64,000 nucleotides of DNA, taken from positions 186,001 to 250,000 of the forward strand of contig CAKQVG010000002.1 in the NCBI GenBank assembly GCA_934277695.1, given 5' to 3'. Below, piece after piece: positions 34,085-43,561 of the stretch (its first letter is position 1; each line of letters begins with the position of its first letter). This stretch comes from CAG-238 sp934277695 (GTDB lineage: Bacteria > Bacillota > Clostridia > Peptostreptococcales > Anaerovoracaceae). Position numbers and translations under genes: made by a program. The notes below the pieces were generated by a model that was given only the letters and a program-made list of their open reading frames with translations, ran no database searches and had not been told where the DNA came from.

Positions 34085-35472
34085 AAATACCAAGAATTTT
34101 GCTGTGCGCCGGCGCAAGCGGCAGCGGGAAGACCTTACTGACCTGCGGAATTTTGCAGGCACTGCTCCATCGAGGACTCTGGCCGGCTTCCTTCAAATGC
34201 GGACCGGATTACATCGATCCCATGTTTCACAAAAAAGTGCTGGGGACGACATCCGGCAATCTGGATACGTTCTTTCTGGACGATGAAAGTCTGCGCTGGC
34301 TGTTTACCGAGCGGGCAAAGGACTGTGATATTGCCGTGCTGGAAGGCGTCATGGGCTATTATGACGGTCTGGGCGGCATCAGCCAGAAGGCAAGTACTTA
34401 TGATGTAGCGAGAGCAACCCGGACACCTGCCATTCTGATCATCAGCGGCAAAGGGGTCAGTGCATCGCTGGCAGCGCAGATTCAGGGATTTCAAAATTTC
34501 AAAGCGGACAGCGGCATTGCCGGAGTCATCCTCAACCATGTCAACGAACCGATGTACCGACTGCTGAAAGCATATATCGAAGAAACCTGCCATGTGCCGG
34601 TGATCGGCTGGCTGCCGGAACTTGTGGACATTCATCTGGAAAGCCGCCATCTGGGGCTGGTCATGCCGGATGAAGTAGAGGAGATTCAAAAAAAACTGAT
34701 GCATCTGGCTGAAGTGGTTGAACAGACCATTGACCTCGAGCAGCTTCTTGCCATTGCCCAAACAGCCCCGGACATCAGCGGAATCGATCCGCTGACGAAA
34801 CTGCCGGAGACAGACAGATTTTGCGAGGAAAAGCTTCGCGTCGGGGTAGCCGGAGACGAGGCATTCTGCTTCCTTTATGAGGATAATCTGCGGTTACTGG
34901 AACGCTTAGGTGCTGAAATCATCCCGTTTTCACCGATTCGGGATAAACAAATTCCGCTCGATCTTGATGGACTGATTTTTTATGGCGGATATCCGGAGCT
35001 TTATGCCGCAGCACTTTCGGCAAATAAGACAATGATCGCAAGCATCCGCCGGGCAGATGCCGATGGTATACCGATTCTGGCTGAATGCGGCGGCTTCATG
35101 TATCTGGGAGAATCTATGGAAGACATAGACGGGCAGGTTTATCCAATGGTCGGGCTGACAGAAGGCAAGGCTTACCGTACCGACAAGCTGGTGCGATTTG
35201 GATATGTTGACTTAACTGCATCTCAGACGAGCAGTGGATTCTTTGATGGATACGAGGATATCGGCATTCTCAAAGCCCATGAATTCCACTATTATGATAC
35301 GACAGATAACGGCTGTGCTTTTCATGCACAGAAGCCGGCAGGAAAGCGAAATTGGGACTGCATGATCAGCAGGCCAAACCTGCTGGTGGGGTTTCCGCAT
35401 ATTTACTACTATGCAAACCCGAAATTCGCTCAAATCTTTTTAGATAAATGCAGACGCAGAAAGCATCTGTAA
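34081..35472 (+). CDS. cbiA: CbiA, cobyrinate a,c-diamide synthase
   Basis: A 463-residue glutamine amidotransferase. N-terminal P-loop domain with ILLCAGASGSGKTLLTCGI and FKCGPDYIDPMFH, C-terminal GATase domain with PILAECGGFMYLGE (catalytic Cys) and KAHEFHYYD (His). It amidates the a and c side chains using ATP and glutamine. The start at 34081 overlaps the preceding stop (ATGA); upstream in-frame starts would lie within cbiT. Confidence 0.95.
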   Translation: MKIPRILLCAGASGSGKTLLTCGILQALLHRGLWPASFKCGPDYIDPMFHKKVLGTTSGNLDTFFLDDESLRWLFTERAKDCDIAVLEGVMGYYDGLGGISQKASTYDVARATRTPAILIISGKGVSASLAAQIQGFQNFKADSGIAGVILNHVNEPMYRLLKAYIEETCHVPVIGWLPELVDIHLESRHLGLVMPDEVEEIQKKLMHLAEVVEQTIDLEQLLAIAQTAPDISGIDPLTKLPETDRFCEEKLRVGVAGDEAFCFLYEDNLRLLERLGAEIIPFSPIRDKQIPLDLDGLIFYGGYPELYAAALSANKTMIASIRRADADGIPILAECGGFMYLGESMEDIDGQVYPMVGLTEGKAYRTDKLVRFGYVDLTASQTSSGFFDGYEDIGILKAHEFHYYDTTDNGCAFHAQKPAGKRNWDCMISRPNLLVGFPHIYYYANPKFAQIFLDKCRRRKHL

Positions 35473-35487
35473 GAATGGAGACTCGCT

Positions 35488-36462
35488 ATGTTGCACTATA
35501 CAGGCATCGCTTTAGCGGCCGGTTTTTTGCTCGATCTTGCCATCGGCGATCCACGATGGCTCTATCATCCGGTCAGATTGATCGGGAAACTGATAGACCG
35601 GCTCGAAACGCATATCAGAAAAGTATTCCCGAAAACACCCGGTGGGGAACTGGCAGGCGGCATTTTTCTGGTCATCGGAGTTGTTTTGGTTACTGTGGGG
35701 GTGACCGCAGGGATTTTACACATGGCTTATGGACTCCATGCAGCAGCAGGCTTTGCGCTGGAATCCTTCATGTGTTATCAGATGCTGGCAGTTCGCTCTT
35801 TGAAGGACGAAAGCATGCTTGTATATGATGCTTTGACTTCGGGCAAGGAAAGCAGTCTTGCAGATGGAAGAGACGCAGTATCTCGCATCGTTGGACGAGA
35901 TACGCAGAATCTGGATGAAACCGGAGTGACCAAGGCTGCTGTCGAGACGGTGGCGGAAAACTTCGGAGATGGAGTATTTGCCCCGATGTTTTACATGGCA
36001 TTGGGAGGTCCGGTGTGCATGTATCTGTATAAAGCAATCAATACCATGGATTCCATGCTTGGTTACAAAAATGAGCGTTTTTTGTATTTCGGAAGAGCTG
36101 CGGCGAAGCTGGATGATGTGGTGAATTTTATTCCGGCGAGGATGGCGGGCATCCTGCTGGTGATCAGTGCCTGGATAGGACCCTTTGACGGAAAGAACGC
36201 CGGCAGGATTTTTGCCAGGGACAGACGCAAACACGCCAGCCCCAACTCGGCGCACACGGAGGCAGCAGCAGCCGGTGCTTTGGACATTCAGCTTGCGGGC
36301 GATGCTTATTACTTCGGCAAGCTCTATGAAAAACCATCGATTGGAGATCCTCTGCAGGCGGTTGTTCCTGACGACATCCGCCGTATGAACCGGCTGATGT
36401 ACGGGGCAGCTTTTTTATCCGCCGCTGTACTGAGTGCCATCAGCTTCCTGCTTTACCGATAA
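35488..36462 (+). CDS. cbiB: CbiB, adenosylcobinamide-phosphate synthase
   Basis: A 324-residue membrane protein with several hydrophobic segments and family motifs: LLDLAIGDPRWLYHPVRLIG, ALTSGKESSLADGRDAVSRIVGRDT, ETVAENFGDGVFAPMFYM and NSAHTEAAAAGALDIQL. It joins the aminopropanol(-phosphate) arm to cobyric acid. GGAG lies 8 bases before the ATG. Confidence 0.95.
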   Translation: MLHYTGIALAAGFLLDLAIGDPRWLYHPVRLIGKLIDRLETHIRKVFPKTPGGELAGGIFLVIGVVLVTVGVTAGILHMAYGLHAAAGFALESFMCYQMLAVRSLKDESMLVYDALTSGKESSLADGRDAVSRIVGRDTQNLDETGVTKAAVETVAENFGDGVFAPMFYMALGGPVCMYLYKAINTMDSMLGYKNERFLYFGRAAAKLDDVVNFIPARMAGILLVISAWIGPFDGKNAGRIFARDRRKHASPNSAHTEAAAAGALDIQLAGDAYYFGKLYEKPSIGDPLQAVVPDDIRRMNRLMYGAAFLSAAVLSAISFLLYR

Positions 36463-36484
36463 AAGAAAGGCAGTCACAACTAAG

Positions 36485-37525
36485 ATGAAAGAAATGATAC
36501 ACGGCGGCGATATTTACCGCCATCCTGACATAACGGATTTTTCTTCAAACTGCAATCCCTTCGGACCACCACAGTGCGTACAGGATGCCATCTGCCGGGC
36601 AGCCGGACAGATTGGGCATTATCCGGATGTGCAGTGCAGCAGACTGCGGAAAGCCTTAGCCGAAAAATTAAATATTCCACAGTCATGGATTTTTTTCGGT
36701 AACGGTGCAGCTGAAGTCATTTTTGCGGCCGTGCAGGCATGGAAACCGAAACAGGCGGTACTGCCGGCACCGACCTTTGCGGAATACGCACAGGCACTGG
36801 AAACCGTGGGATGTAAGATTCAATATGTTGAAACTGCGGAGGCAGACGGTTTTGCGATTTCGCAGACCATCGCCGACGCATTGACGGATGAAACAGACAT
36901 GCTGTTTCTCTGTAACCCCAATAACCCAACCGGAACCTTGCTTCCCAAAGAGAAAATGAAACAGATTCTCCACCGTGCACGGGAATGTGGTACAATGGTG
37001 GTGATAGACGAATGCTTTTTAGATTTCGTGGACAATGCTGACAGCTATTCGATGCTTTCGGAACTTGCGGAGCATCCGCATGTGCTTCTGCTGAAAGCTT
37101 TTACCAAGCTGTATGCGATGGCGGGAGTACGGCTGGGATATGGAATTTCGAGCAATCCGGATATGATTGAGAAACTGGAATGCAGCGTGCAGCCGTGGAA
37201 TGTTTCCATGCTCGCGCAGGCGGCCGGTACGGCGGCTCTGTCTGCGGAGACTTATGTCCGGGACAGCTTGGCAGTCATACGAGAAGAAAAAAAATATTTG
37301 ACCGAGCACATGAAACAGCTCGGATTAACGGTGTACGCATCCGAAGCCAATTATATCTTTTTCCGCGGACCGGAAGATCTCGGAAAACAGCTGCTTGCAG
37401 AAGGCTTCTTAGTCCGGGACTGCAGTAACTATCGGGGATTGACCAACGGCTATTACCGCATCGCCGTGCGGCTGCACCCCGATAACGAGCGTCTCATTCG
37501 GGCCTTAGAGAAACTTTTGGATTAA
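36485..37525 (+). CDS. cobD: Threonine-phosphate decarboxylase (CobD-type aminotransferase fold)
   Basis: A 346-residue PLP enzyme opening IHGGDIYRHPDITDFSSNCNPFG, the signature of L-threonine-O-3-phosphate decarboxylases. Other motifs are IFFGNGAAEVIFA, LFLCNPNNPTGTL, MVVIDECFLDF and the Schiff-base lysine in LLLKAFTKLYAMAGVRLGYG. It makes (R)-1-amino-2-propanol phosphate for CbiB, and its position between cbiB and cbiP supports this over histidinol-phosphate aminotransferase. Confidence 0.92.
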   Translation: MKEMIHGGDIYRHPDITDFSSNCNPFGPPQCVQDAICRAAGQIGHYPDVQCSRLRKALAEKLNIPQSWIFFGNGAAEVIFAAVQAWKPKQAVLPAPTFAEYAQALETVGCKIQYVETAEADGFAISQTIADALTDETDMLFLCNPNNPTGTLLPKEKMKQILHRARECGTMVVIDECFLDFVDNADSYSMLSELAEHPHVLLLKAFTKLYAMAGVRLGYGISSNPDMIEKLECSVQPWNVSMLAQAAGTAALSAETYVRDSLAVIREEKKYLTEHMKQLGLTVYASEANYIFFRGPEDLGKQLLAEGFLVRDCSNYRGLTNGYYRIAVRLHPDNERLIRALEKLLD

Positions 37526-37543
37526 ATATTGGAGGAAACCAAC

Positions 37544-39073
37544 GTGGCAAAAGCAATTATGGTGCAGGGTACCATGTCAAACGCAGGAAAGAGCCTGATT
37601 ACCGCAGGCTTATGCAGAATTTTCAAACAGGACGGCTATAAAGTAGCGCCGTTCAAATCACAAAATATGGCGCTGAATTCCTTTATCACCGAAGACGGCA
37701 TGGAAATGGGCCGTGCACAGGTTATGCAGGCAGAAGCAGCAGGCATCGCACCGGATGTGCGCATGAATCCAATCCTCCTTAAACCGACCAACGATGTGGG
37801 CAGTCAGGTTATCGTCAATGGAGAGGTGCTGGGGACTATGAGTGCTCGCGATTACTTCGCCTTTAAGCATAAGCTGGTGCCGGACGTGATGAAAGCCTTC
37901 AACGAACTCAGCGCCGAAAACGATATCATTGTGATCGAAGGGGCAGGAAGTCCCGCAGAGGTAAACCTGAAAGACGAAGATATCGTCAATATGGGCATGG
38001 CGAAAATGGCAAAAGCACCGGTACTTCTGGTTGGCGACATCGACCGTGGCGGCGTATTTGCACAGCTGATCGGCACTGTCAGTCTGCTGGAAGAGGAGGA
38101 AAAGAAGATGGTCAAAGGCCTGATCATCAACAAATTCCGTGGCGACAAAACCATTCTCGACCCGGGCATTGCGATTTTGGAAGAAAAATCCGGCATTGAT
38201 GTGGTAGGTGTAGCACCGTATCTGCATATCGATGTAGAAGATGAAGACAGCCTCAGCGAGCGGCTGGATTTTCACGGAAACAGTGATACGGCAGCTCTCA
38301 TTGATATTGCTGTCATCCGCCTGCCACGCATTTCCAACTTTACCGACCTGAACGTGATGGAAACCATTCCCGGTGTCAGCGTACGTTATGTCAAAAATGC
38401 ACAAGAACTGAAAGATCCGGATATGATCGTGCTTCCGGGATCGAAAAATACCATTTCGGATTTATTGTGGATGCGCCAGAACGGCCTGGAAGCAGCCATA
38501 CTGAAACAGGCAGGCACCGGCAAAGTGGTTTTCGGCATCTGCGGCGGATTCCAAATGTTAGGTGAAACCCTTGCCGACCCGTTGGGCATCGAAACCTCCG
38601 GAGAGGTCAGAGGCATGGGACTTTTGCCAATCGACACCGTCTTTTTAGATGAAAAGACCAGAACCCGGGTGACCGGAAGTTTTCTTACCGAAGGTACACT
38701 CTTTGACCGCTTGAAAGATCAGAAACTGGAGGCAGAAGGCTACGAGATCCACATGGGACAGTCAACCTTAAAAGCAGGCGCAAAACATCTGCTCTCGCTT
38801 ACAGATGCGGTCACAGGACAGACCAAGCAGGACGGTGCTTACAAAGAAAATGTCTTTGGCTCATATGTCCACGGCATTTTCGACGGAGCAGGGATTGCGC
38901 AGGCGGTTATTCAGGCATTAGCTGAAAAAAAAGGCGTACAGATGGGGGATATAGGCAGTATGACCTACGCCGAATACAAAGAAACCCAGTACGATCTGTT
39001 GGCAGCAAGCCTGCGGGAATATCTGAATATGGAGAAAATCTATCGGATTTTAGAAACCGGTATTGATGAATAA
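37544..39073 (+). CDS. cbiP: CbiP, cobyric acid synthase
   Basis: A 509-residue amidotransferase that amidates four side chains. The GTG at 37544 is preferred because GGAGG sits 8 bases upstream; an in-frame TTG at 37529 would place the ribosome site inside the gene. Motifs: VQGTMSNAGKSLITAGLCRI, FKSQNMALNSFI, GAGSPAEVNL, VGDIDRGGVFAQL, FGICGGFQMLGE (catalytic Cys), GYEIHMGQS and FGSYVHGIFD. Confidence 0.95.
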   Translation: MAKAIMVQGTMSNAGKSLITAGLCRIFKQDGYKVAPFKSQNMALNSFITEDGMEMGRAQVMQAEAAGIAPDVRMNPILLKPTNDVGSQVIVNGEVLGTMSARDYFAFKHKLVPDVMKAFNELSAENDIIVIEGAGSPAEVNLKDEDIVNMGMAKMAKAPVLLVGDIDRGGVFAQLIGTVSLLEEEEKKMVKGLIINKFRGDKTILDPGIAILEEKSGIDVVGVAPYLHIDVEDEDSLSERLDFHGNSDTAALIDIAVIRLPRISNFTDLNVMETIPGVSVRYVKNAQELKDPDMIVLPGSKNTISDLLWMRQNGLEAAILKQAGTGKVVFGICGGFQMLGETLADPLGIETSGEVRGMGLLPIDTVFLDEKTRTRVTGSFLTEGTLFDRLKDQKLEAEGYEIHMGQSTLKAGAKHLLSLTDAVTGQTKQDGAYKENVFGSYVHGIFDGAGIAQAVIQALAEKKGVQMGDIGSMTYAEYKETQYDLLAASLREYLNMEKIYRILETGIDE

Positions 39074-39088
39074 GAGGAAGCGGAAAGA

Positions 39089-39769
39089 ATGATGAATTTC
39101 AGAGAGAAAATAGAAGAAGTAAAACCGAGAGAAATCGAAGAAAAAAGCTTTGCCATTATCAGCGAAGAGCTGGGGACAAGAGATTTTGCACCGAACACGG
39201 AGCTGATCGTCAAACGTTGCATCCACACTTCCGCTGACTTTGATTACGCTGACAACCTGTGCTTTTCGCAGGATGCAGCGGTGAAGGCCATGGCAGCCAT
39301 CAAAGGGGGTGTGTCGGTGGTGACCGATACCAATATGGCGAAAGCCGGAATCAACAAAGTATCCCTCGCTAAATACGGCGGCATCGTCCACTGCTTTATG
39401 GCGGACTCGGATGTGGCAGAAGCAGCCAGACGGCACGGCACCACCCGTGCCAGCGAAAGCATGAAAAAAGCAGCCGGTCTCGGGAAGCCGTTTATCTATG
39501 CCATTGGCAATGCACCGACGGCACTGGTCAGCCTGTATGACCTGATACAGGAGGAAAAAGTCAAACCTGAACTGATCATCGGTGTGCCGGTCGGCTTTGT
39601 CAATGTCGTCCAGTCCAAGGAACTGATTATGAGTGCAGATGTGCCTTATATTGTGGCCCGCGGCCGCAAAGGCGGAAGCAATATCGCCGCCTGTATCGTC
39701 AATGCCTTGCTATATATGATCGACAATGATAGATATTATTGGACAGATAAGAAAAAAATGACTTGGTAG
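39089..39769 (+). CDS. cbiC: CbiC, cobalt-precorrin-8 methylmutase
   Basis: A 226-residue CbiC moving the C11 methyl to C12 to give cobyrinic acid. Catalytic His46 lies in RCIHTSADFDYADNL. VVTDTNMAKAGINK, AIGNAPTALVSLYDLI and VPVGFVNVVQSKELIM are typical. It is the last gene of the island; the terminator overlaps its stop codon. Confidence 0.95.
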   Translation: MMNFREKIEEVKPREIEEKSFAIISEELGTRDFAPNTELIVKRCIHTSADFDYADNLCFSQDAAVKAMAAIKGGVSVVTDTNMAKAGINKVSLAKYGGIVHCFMADSDVAEAARRHGTTRASESMKKAAGLGKPFIYAIGNAPTALVSLYDLIQEEKVKPELIIGVPVGFVNVVQSKELIMSADVPYIVARGRKGGSNIAACIVNALLYMIDNDRYYWTDKKKMTW

Positions 39770-39797
39770 TTTTCAGGCTAGCAAGTCATTTTTTTTT
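39752..39797 (+). terminator. Terminator of the cobalamin island
   Basis: ATGACTTG (39758-39765) pairs with CAAGTCAT (39782-39789). Flanking A and T runs extend the stem and provide a long T tract. The loop contains the cbiC stop codon, so the hairpin overlaps the coding end. Confidence 0.85.
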
Positions 39798-39803
39798 GCG
39801 TTC

Positions 39804-39832
39804 TTGCGCAATCTTTTTAGTGGTACTAAAAT
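39804..39832 (+). promoter_or_regulatory. Promoter for the aminotransferase cassette
   Basis: TTGCGC (39804-39809) and TAAAAT (39827-39832) with a 17-base spacer. TTCTTGC (39801-39807) and GCAAGAA (39837-39843) form an inverted repeat flanking it. Confidence 0.55.
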
Positions 39833-39851
39833 AAGAGCAAGAAGTGAAAAA

Positions 39852-39863
39852 GTTCTTAAGAAC
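39852..39863 (+). promoter_or_regulatory. Palindrome GTTCTTAAGAAC, candidate operator
   Basis: A perfect 12-bp palindrome about 20 bases downstream of the predicted -10 and 32 bases before the aminotransferase start. Position suits a repressor site. No regulator gene is adjacent. Confidence 0.4.
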
Positions 39864-39895
39864 GAAACAAGAGTTGAAAGGAAAAGGTGATTATT

Positions 39896-41023
39896 ATGAA
39901 GATTAACGATTTTAAATTGGAATGCTATTTCGGACTGTATGAATTTACTGCACCGTATCTGCTGACACAGTCGGACTGCGAATCCATGAGCACGGAAGAC
40001 CTTCTGGCAATGGAACCGGGCGCAAAAGAAGGATATCTGAAACAGTGGCTCGGTTATACGGAAACATGGGGTGATCCGGAGCTCAGAAAAGAAATCGCAA
40101 AACTTTACAAAAACATGAAAGACGAAAACATCCTTGTTTTCCACGGCGCACAGGAAGCCATCTTCGCCTACATGAATGTCATCCTCAATCCGGGAGACCA
40201 CATGATCGCGATGTATCCGAACTATCAGTCTGCGTATGAAGTGGCAAACTCCGTACCAAACTGCACATTCTCGAAATGGTTTGTGAAGGACGACGGAGAA
40301 AAATGGGTTGTAGACTTCGATGAACTGGAAGCTATGATTCAGCCGAATACCAAGGTTATCGCAATCAACACGCCGAACAATCCAACCGGATACACCTTCA
40401 CAAATGCAGAAATCGAAAAGCTTTGTGTAATCTGTAAGAAACACGATATTTATCTTTTCTCGGACGAAGTTTACAAGGGACTTGAAATGGACGGAGAGAA
40501 GAGAGACTGGGTTGCGGATCATTATGACAAGGCAATTTCGCTCGGTGTTATGTCAAAGTCATACGGCCTTGCGGGTCTCAGAGTGGGCTGGCTTGCAGCA
40601 AAGGATACGCAGCTTCTCAATCAGCTCGTAAAATTCAAACACTACATGAGTATCTGTGACGCGGCTCCGTCCGAATACCTCACAAAGGTTGCGCTTAAGC
40701 ACAGCGATGAACTGCTTGAAAGAAGCGTAAAATTAATCGAAGAAAACATCAAACTCGCAGACGCTTTCTTTGAAAAATATGACTATCTCTTCGAAAAGAA
40801 GCCGATTACATGCGGACCGGTTGCTTTCCACAAGCTGTTAATCGACATGCCGGTTAAGGATTTCTGCCAGATGGCAGTGGATAAGAAAGGCGTGCTTCTT
40901 CTTCCGGCAAATATTTATGAAATGGATGAGCAGTATTTCAGAATGGGATACGGCAGAAAAGGCGTTCCGGAAGCACTTCAGAAATTTGAAGAGTTCCTGA
41001 TTGAAAACGGATTTACGAAATAA
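39896..41023 (+). CDS. Class I/II PLP aminotransferase
   Basis: A 375-residue fold-type I aminotransferase: FHGAQEAIFAYMNVI, INTPNNPTGYTF (Asn in NNPTG), LFSDEVYKG (Asp190) and SKSYGLAGLRVGW with the Schiff-base Lys221. The ATG at 39896 has AAGG 8 bases upstream; a GTG at 39887 in frame is less likely. It heads a cassette with ornithine-cyclodeaminase-like, PhzF-like and GNAT proteins, so its product is probably a non-standard amino acid or its keto acid. It has its own promoter separate from the cob island. Confidence 0.88.
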   Translation: MKINDFKLECYFGLYEFTAPYLLTQSDCESMSTEDLLAMEPGAKEGYLKQWLGYTETWGDPELRKEIAKLYKNMKDENILVFHGAQEAIFAYMNVILNPGDHMIAMYPNYQSAYEVANSVPNCTFSKWFVKDDGEKWVVDFDELEAMIQPNTKVIAINTPNNPTGYTFTNAEIEKLCVICKKHDIYLFSDEVYKGLEMDGEKRDWVADHYDKAISLGVMSKSYGLAGLRVGWLAAKDTQLLNQLVKFKHYMSICDAAPSEYLTKVALKHSDELLERSVKLIEENIKLADAFFEKYDYLFEKKPITCGPVAFHKLLIDMPVKDFCQMAVDKKGVLLLPANIYEMDEQYFRMGYGRKGVPEALQKFEEFLIENGFTK

Positions 41024-41043
41024 GAAACAGGATTTGATAAGGC

Positions 41044-41139
41044 ATGAAGAAAACGGCATTGCTTTTATCCTTTGGAAACGATACAATGGAAGCAGCAGAA
41101 GGCGTTGTCGGACACTTTTTAGGAGGAATTTTGCGATGA
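41044..41139 (+). CDS. Possible 31-residue coupled leader peptide
   Basis: A short open frame, MKKTALLLSFGNDTMEAAEG and on to GILR, ends in TGA that overlaps the next gene's ATG (ATGA at 41136-41139). AAGG is only 2 bases before its ATG, with GGAT further up, so its own ribosome site is poor. It could be a translational coupler or chance. The 112-base gap holds nothing else recognisable. Confidence 0.3.
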   Translation: MKKTALLLSFGNDTMEAAEGVVGHFLGGILR

Positions 41140-42134
41140 AAACTTTATTATTAAGCAAAAATGATGTGGAAAGCATCTTGACGATGGAAGGCGTAATCGA
41201 AGCGGTGAAGGACGGTTACCGTGCCTTTGAGGAAGGCTGCGTGCAGCAGCCGGACATCGTTTCGATGGAAATGCCCGAATACAATGGAGAAACTGACATA
41301 AAATCCTGCTACAATGAGGGAAATAAAAGCATTTCCGTAAAGACTGCATCGGGATTCTTTGACAACGGAAAGAAAAATACGCTTCCGACGATGATTGGCG
41401 TTATTCAGGTCTTTGACGGACAGACAGGGGCGCTGCTCTGTGTTATGGACGGCAGCCTGATTACCGGAATTCGTACCGGAGCGGCAGGAGCAATTTCCTC
41501 AGAGCTTTTGGCAAGAAAAGACGCGAAGACCGTCTGCGTCATCGGCGGAGGAGGACAGGCAAGAATGCAGGTATACGGCCTTTGCCAAGTTCGTGATATT
41601 AAAACTGTAAAGGCTTTCAGCCCTTACCCGCCTGAACTTGCACAATATAAGAAAGATGTAGAGGCCAAAACAGGCGTAGAAGTAATTATTTGTGATACGG
41701 TAGAGGATGCCGCAAAAGACGCGGACATCATCATCACAACAACACCTTCAAAGGAATTCCTGCTTCCGGCGGAGATTGTGAAAACAGGTACGCACATTGT
41801 CGCGGTTGGCGCCGATATGGCAGGGAAGAATGAAGTGGATCCAAAGCTTTTCAAAGATGCAAAGATTATAAACGATAATATAGCACAGTGTATCAGCAGG
41901 GGCGAAACCAGAAATGCGGTAATGGCCGGTATCATCAAGGAAGAGGATATTTTTGCCGAAATCGGTGAAATTCTTACAGGCAAGAAACAGGGACGAACCG
42001 ATGATGCGGAAATTACAATTTTCGATACGACCGGAATGGCGATTCAGGACAATGTAACGGCTATGAATGTGTACCTGACGGCCAAGGAAAAAGGAATCGG
42101 ACAGTATTTTGAATTTTTGGAAGGAGAAGCATAA
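41136..42134 (+). CDS. Ornithine cyclodeaminase / mu-crystallin family dehydrogenase
   Basis: A 332-residue protein of the OCD/mu-crystallin family. It shows SVKTASGFFDN, MDGSLITGIRTGAAGAISSE, the Rossmann CVIGGGGQARMQ and the catalytic-region VAVGADMAGKNEVDP. Members are ornithine cyclodeaminases, ketimine or imine reductases, alanine dehydrogenases or siderophore diaminopropionate enzymes, and the exact activity cannot be assigned. AGGAGG is 9 bases upstream. The neighbouring aminotransferase and PhzF-like isomerase suggest a pathway through an imine or keto-amino acid. Confidence 0.88.
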   Translation: MKTLLLSKNDVESILTMEGVIEAVKDGYRAFEEGCVQQPDIVSMEMPEYNGETDIKSCYNEGNKSISVKTASGFFDNGKKNTLPTMIGVIQVFDGQTGALLCVMDGSLITGIRTGAAGAISSELLARKDAKTVCVIGGGGQARMQVYGLCQVRDIKTVKAFSPYPPELAQYKKDVEAKTGVEVIICDTVEDAAKDADIIITTTPSKEFLLPAEIVKTGTHIVAVGADMAGKNEVDPKLFKDAKIINDNIAQCISRGETRNAVMAGIIKEEDIFAEIGEILTGKKQGRTDDAEITIFDTTGMAIQDNVTAMNVYLTAKEKGIGQYFEFLEGEA

Positions 42135-42135
42135 A

Positions 42136-43032
42136 ATGAAATTTCAGATTGTAGATGCATTTACCGACAAAATCTTCGGAGGAAATCCCGCAGGCATTGT
42201 AATTCTGCCGAAATACGAGAGCTTCCCGGATGATGAAACGATGAGAAAAACAGCGGCAGAGCTCCGTTATTCCGAGACAGCATTCGTAAAGCAGCTTGAT
42301 GAAAACCGCTTTCAGACGAGATACTTCACGCCTGCTGCGGAGGTGGAACTTTGCGGACATGCAACCATCGGAACATTCTACACTTTGCTGCAAAACGGCA
42401 TGATTCAGCCGGGAAACACATATATCAACGAAACGCTTTCGGGAACGCTCGAAATCGTTGTGAACGAGGACTCCGTTTTGATGGATATGGCAAAACCGCA
42501 GATTTTCGAGAGTATTGAGGAAGAAGCAGCATTAAAGGAACTCTATGAAATCATGGGACTTTCCTGCGAAAATCAGGGAAAATGTGCGGTAAAACCGGAA
42601 ATCTATTTCGTTCCGAGAAAGGTTTCCACCGGACTTACGGACATTATGATGCCGGTGAAGGATGAGGCTGAGCTTGAAAAAATTGCTCCGGACTTTGCGG
42701 CTTTGACGGAACTTTCGAAGCGTTATGAAGTTGTCGGTGTGCATGCCTTTACTTGTAACACGGAAGACGGAATGATTCACGCGAGAAACTTTGCACCGCT
42801 TTACGAAATCGACGAAGAGGCGGCAACCGGGACTTCAAACGGTGCGCTTACATACTATCTGTACGATTACGGCATGATTGAACCTGAAAAAATTTACACC
42901 GTCGTGCAGGGAGAGAAAATGCAAAGACCATCGAAAATCTCAACACAGCTCCTCTTAAAGGACGGGGAACCGCTGATCAAGGTCGGAGGTTTTGCGGTCA
43001 CGCTGGCAGAAGGTGAAATCCATGTCGTTTAG
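42136..43032 (+). CDS. PhzF-family isomerase
   Basis: A 298-residue PhzF/DapF-fold protein: VDAFTDKIFGGNPAGIV at the N terminus, the catalytic glutamate in YSETAFVKQ (about residue 47), ELCGHATIGTFYTLL and EEAATGTSNGALTYYL. Cofactor-independent isomerases or epimerases. It begins one base after the OCD-like gene, with AAGGAG upstream. The substrate is unknown. Confidence 0.9.
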   Translation: MKFQIVDAFTDKIFGGNPAGIVILPKYESFPDDETMRKTAAELRYSETAFVKQLDENRFQTRYFTPAAEVELCGHATIGTFYTLLQNGMIQPGNTYINETLSGTLEIVVNEDSVLMDMAKPQIFESIEEEAALKELYEIMGLSCENQGKCAVKPEIYFVPRKVSTGLTDIMMPVKDEAELEKIAPDFAALTELSKRYEVVGVHAFTCNTEDGMIHARNFAPLYEIDEEAATGTSNGALTYYLYDYGMIEPEKIYTVVQGEKMQRPSKISTQLLLKDGEPLIKVGGFAVTLAEGEIHVV

Positions 43033-43042
43033 GAGGAAGCAG

Positions 43043-43558
43043 ATGACTTTATTTCAAACGGAGAGATTAAATATCGACGAGGTTACGCCGAAAGAAATCG
43101 ATGAGGTGATTCAAATTGAATCACACAAAGAAAACCGCGACTATCTATGGATTGGAACGCCGGAAGAACATGCGGCGGAAATTGAGGATCCGAACCATTT
43201 GCTCCTCATTTTCCATGAGAAGATGAGCGGAGCAACAAAAGGCTATGCGCTGATTAGACTCAACTTTAAATCGCACATCTTTGAAATCCGAAGAATTGCC
43301 ATTACAGACAAGGGCAGGGGTTACGGCAGGGAATCGATGAAAGGCCTGATTCGATATGCCTTTGAAAAGACGGACACAAACAGACTGTGGCTGGATGTTT
43401 ATCCGGACAACGAAATCGGCATCAAGCTTTATGAATCGCTGGGCATGCACTGCGACGGCGTGCTGCGGCAGAACTATCTGGCGGAAAGAGGCTATCTTGA
43501 CCAGATTATATATTCCATCCTCAGAAGCGAGTATGCGGAAGGTAAATATGATGACTAA
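43043..43558 (+). CDS. GNAT N-acetyltransferase
   Basis: A 171-residue GNAT protein. FEIRRIAITDKGRGYGRESM contains the acetyl-CoA R/Q-x-x-G-x-G/A loop, followed by NRLWLDVYPDNEIGIKLYESLGM. The ATG at 43043 follows AGGAGGAAGCAG. Last of the four-gene cassette. It may acetylate the cassette's amino product or act independently. Confidence 0.88.
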   Translation: MTLFQTERLNIDEVTPKEIDEVIQIESHKENRDYLWIGTPEEHAAEIEDPNHLLLIFHEKMSGATKGYALIRLNFKSHIFEIRRIAITDKGRGYGRESMKGLIRYAFEKTDTNRLWLDVYPDNEIGIKLYESLGMHCDGVLRQNYLAERGYLDQIIYSILRSEYAEGKYDD

Positions 43559-43561
43559 CCC

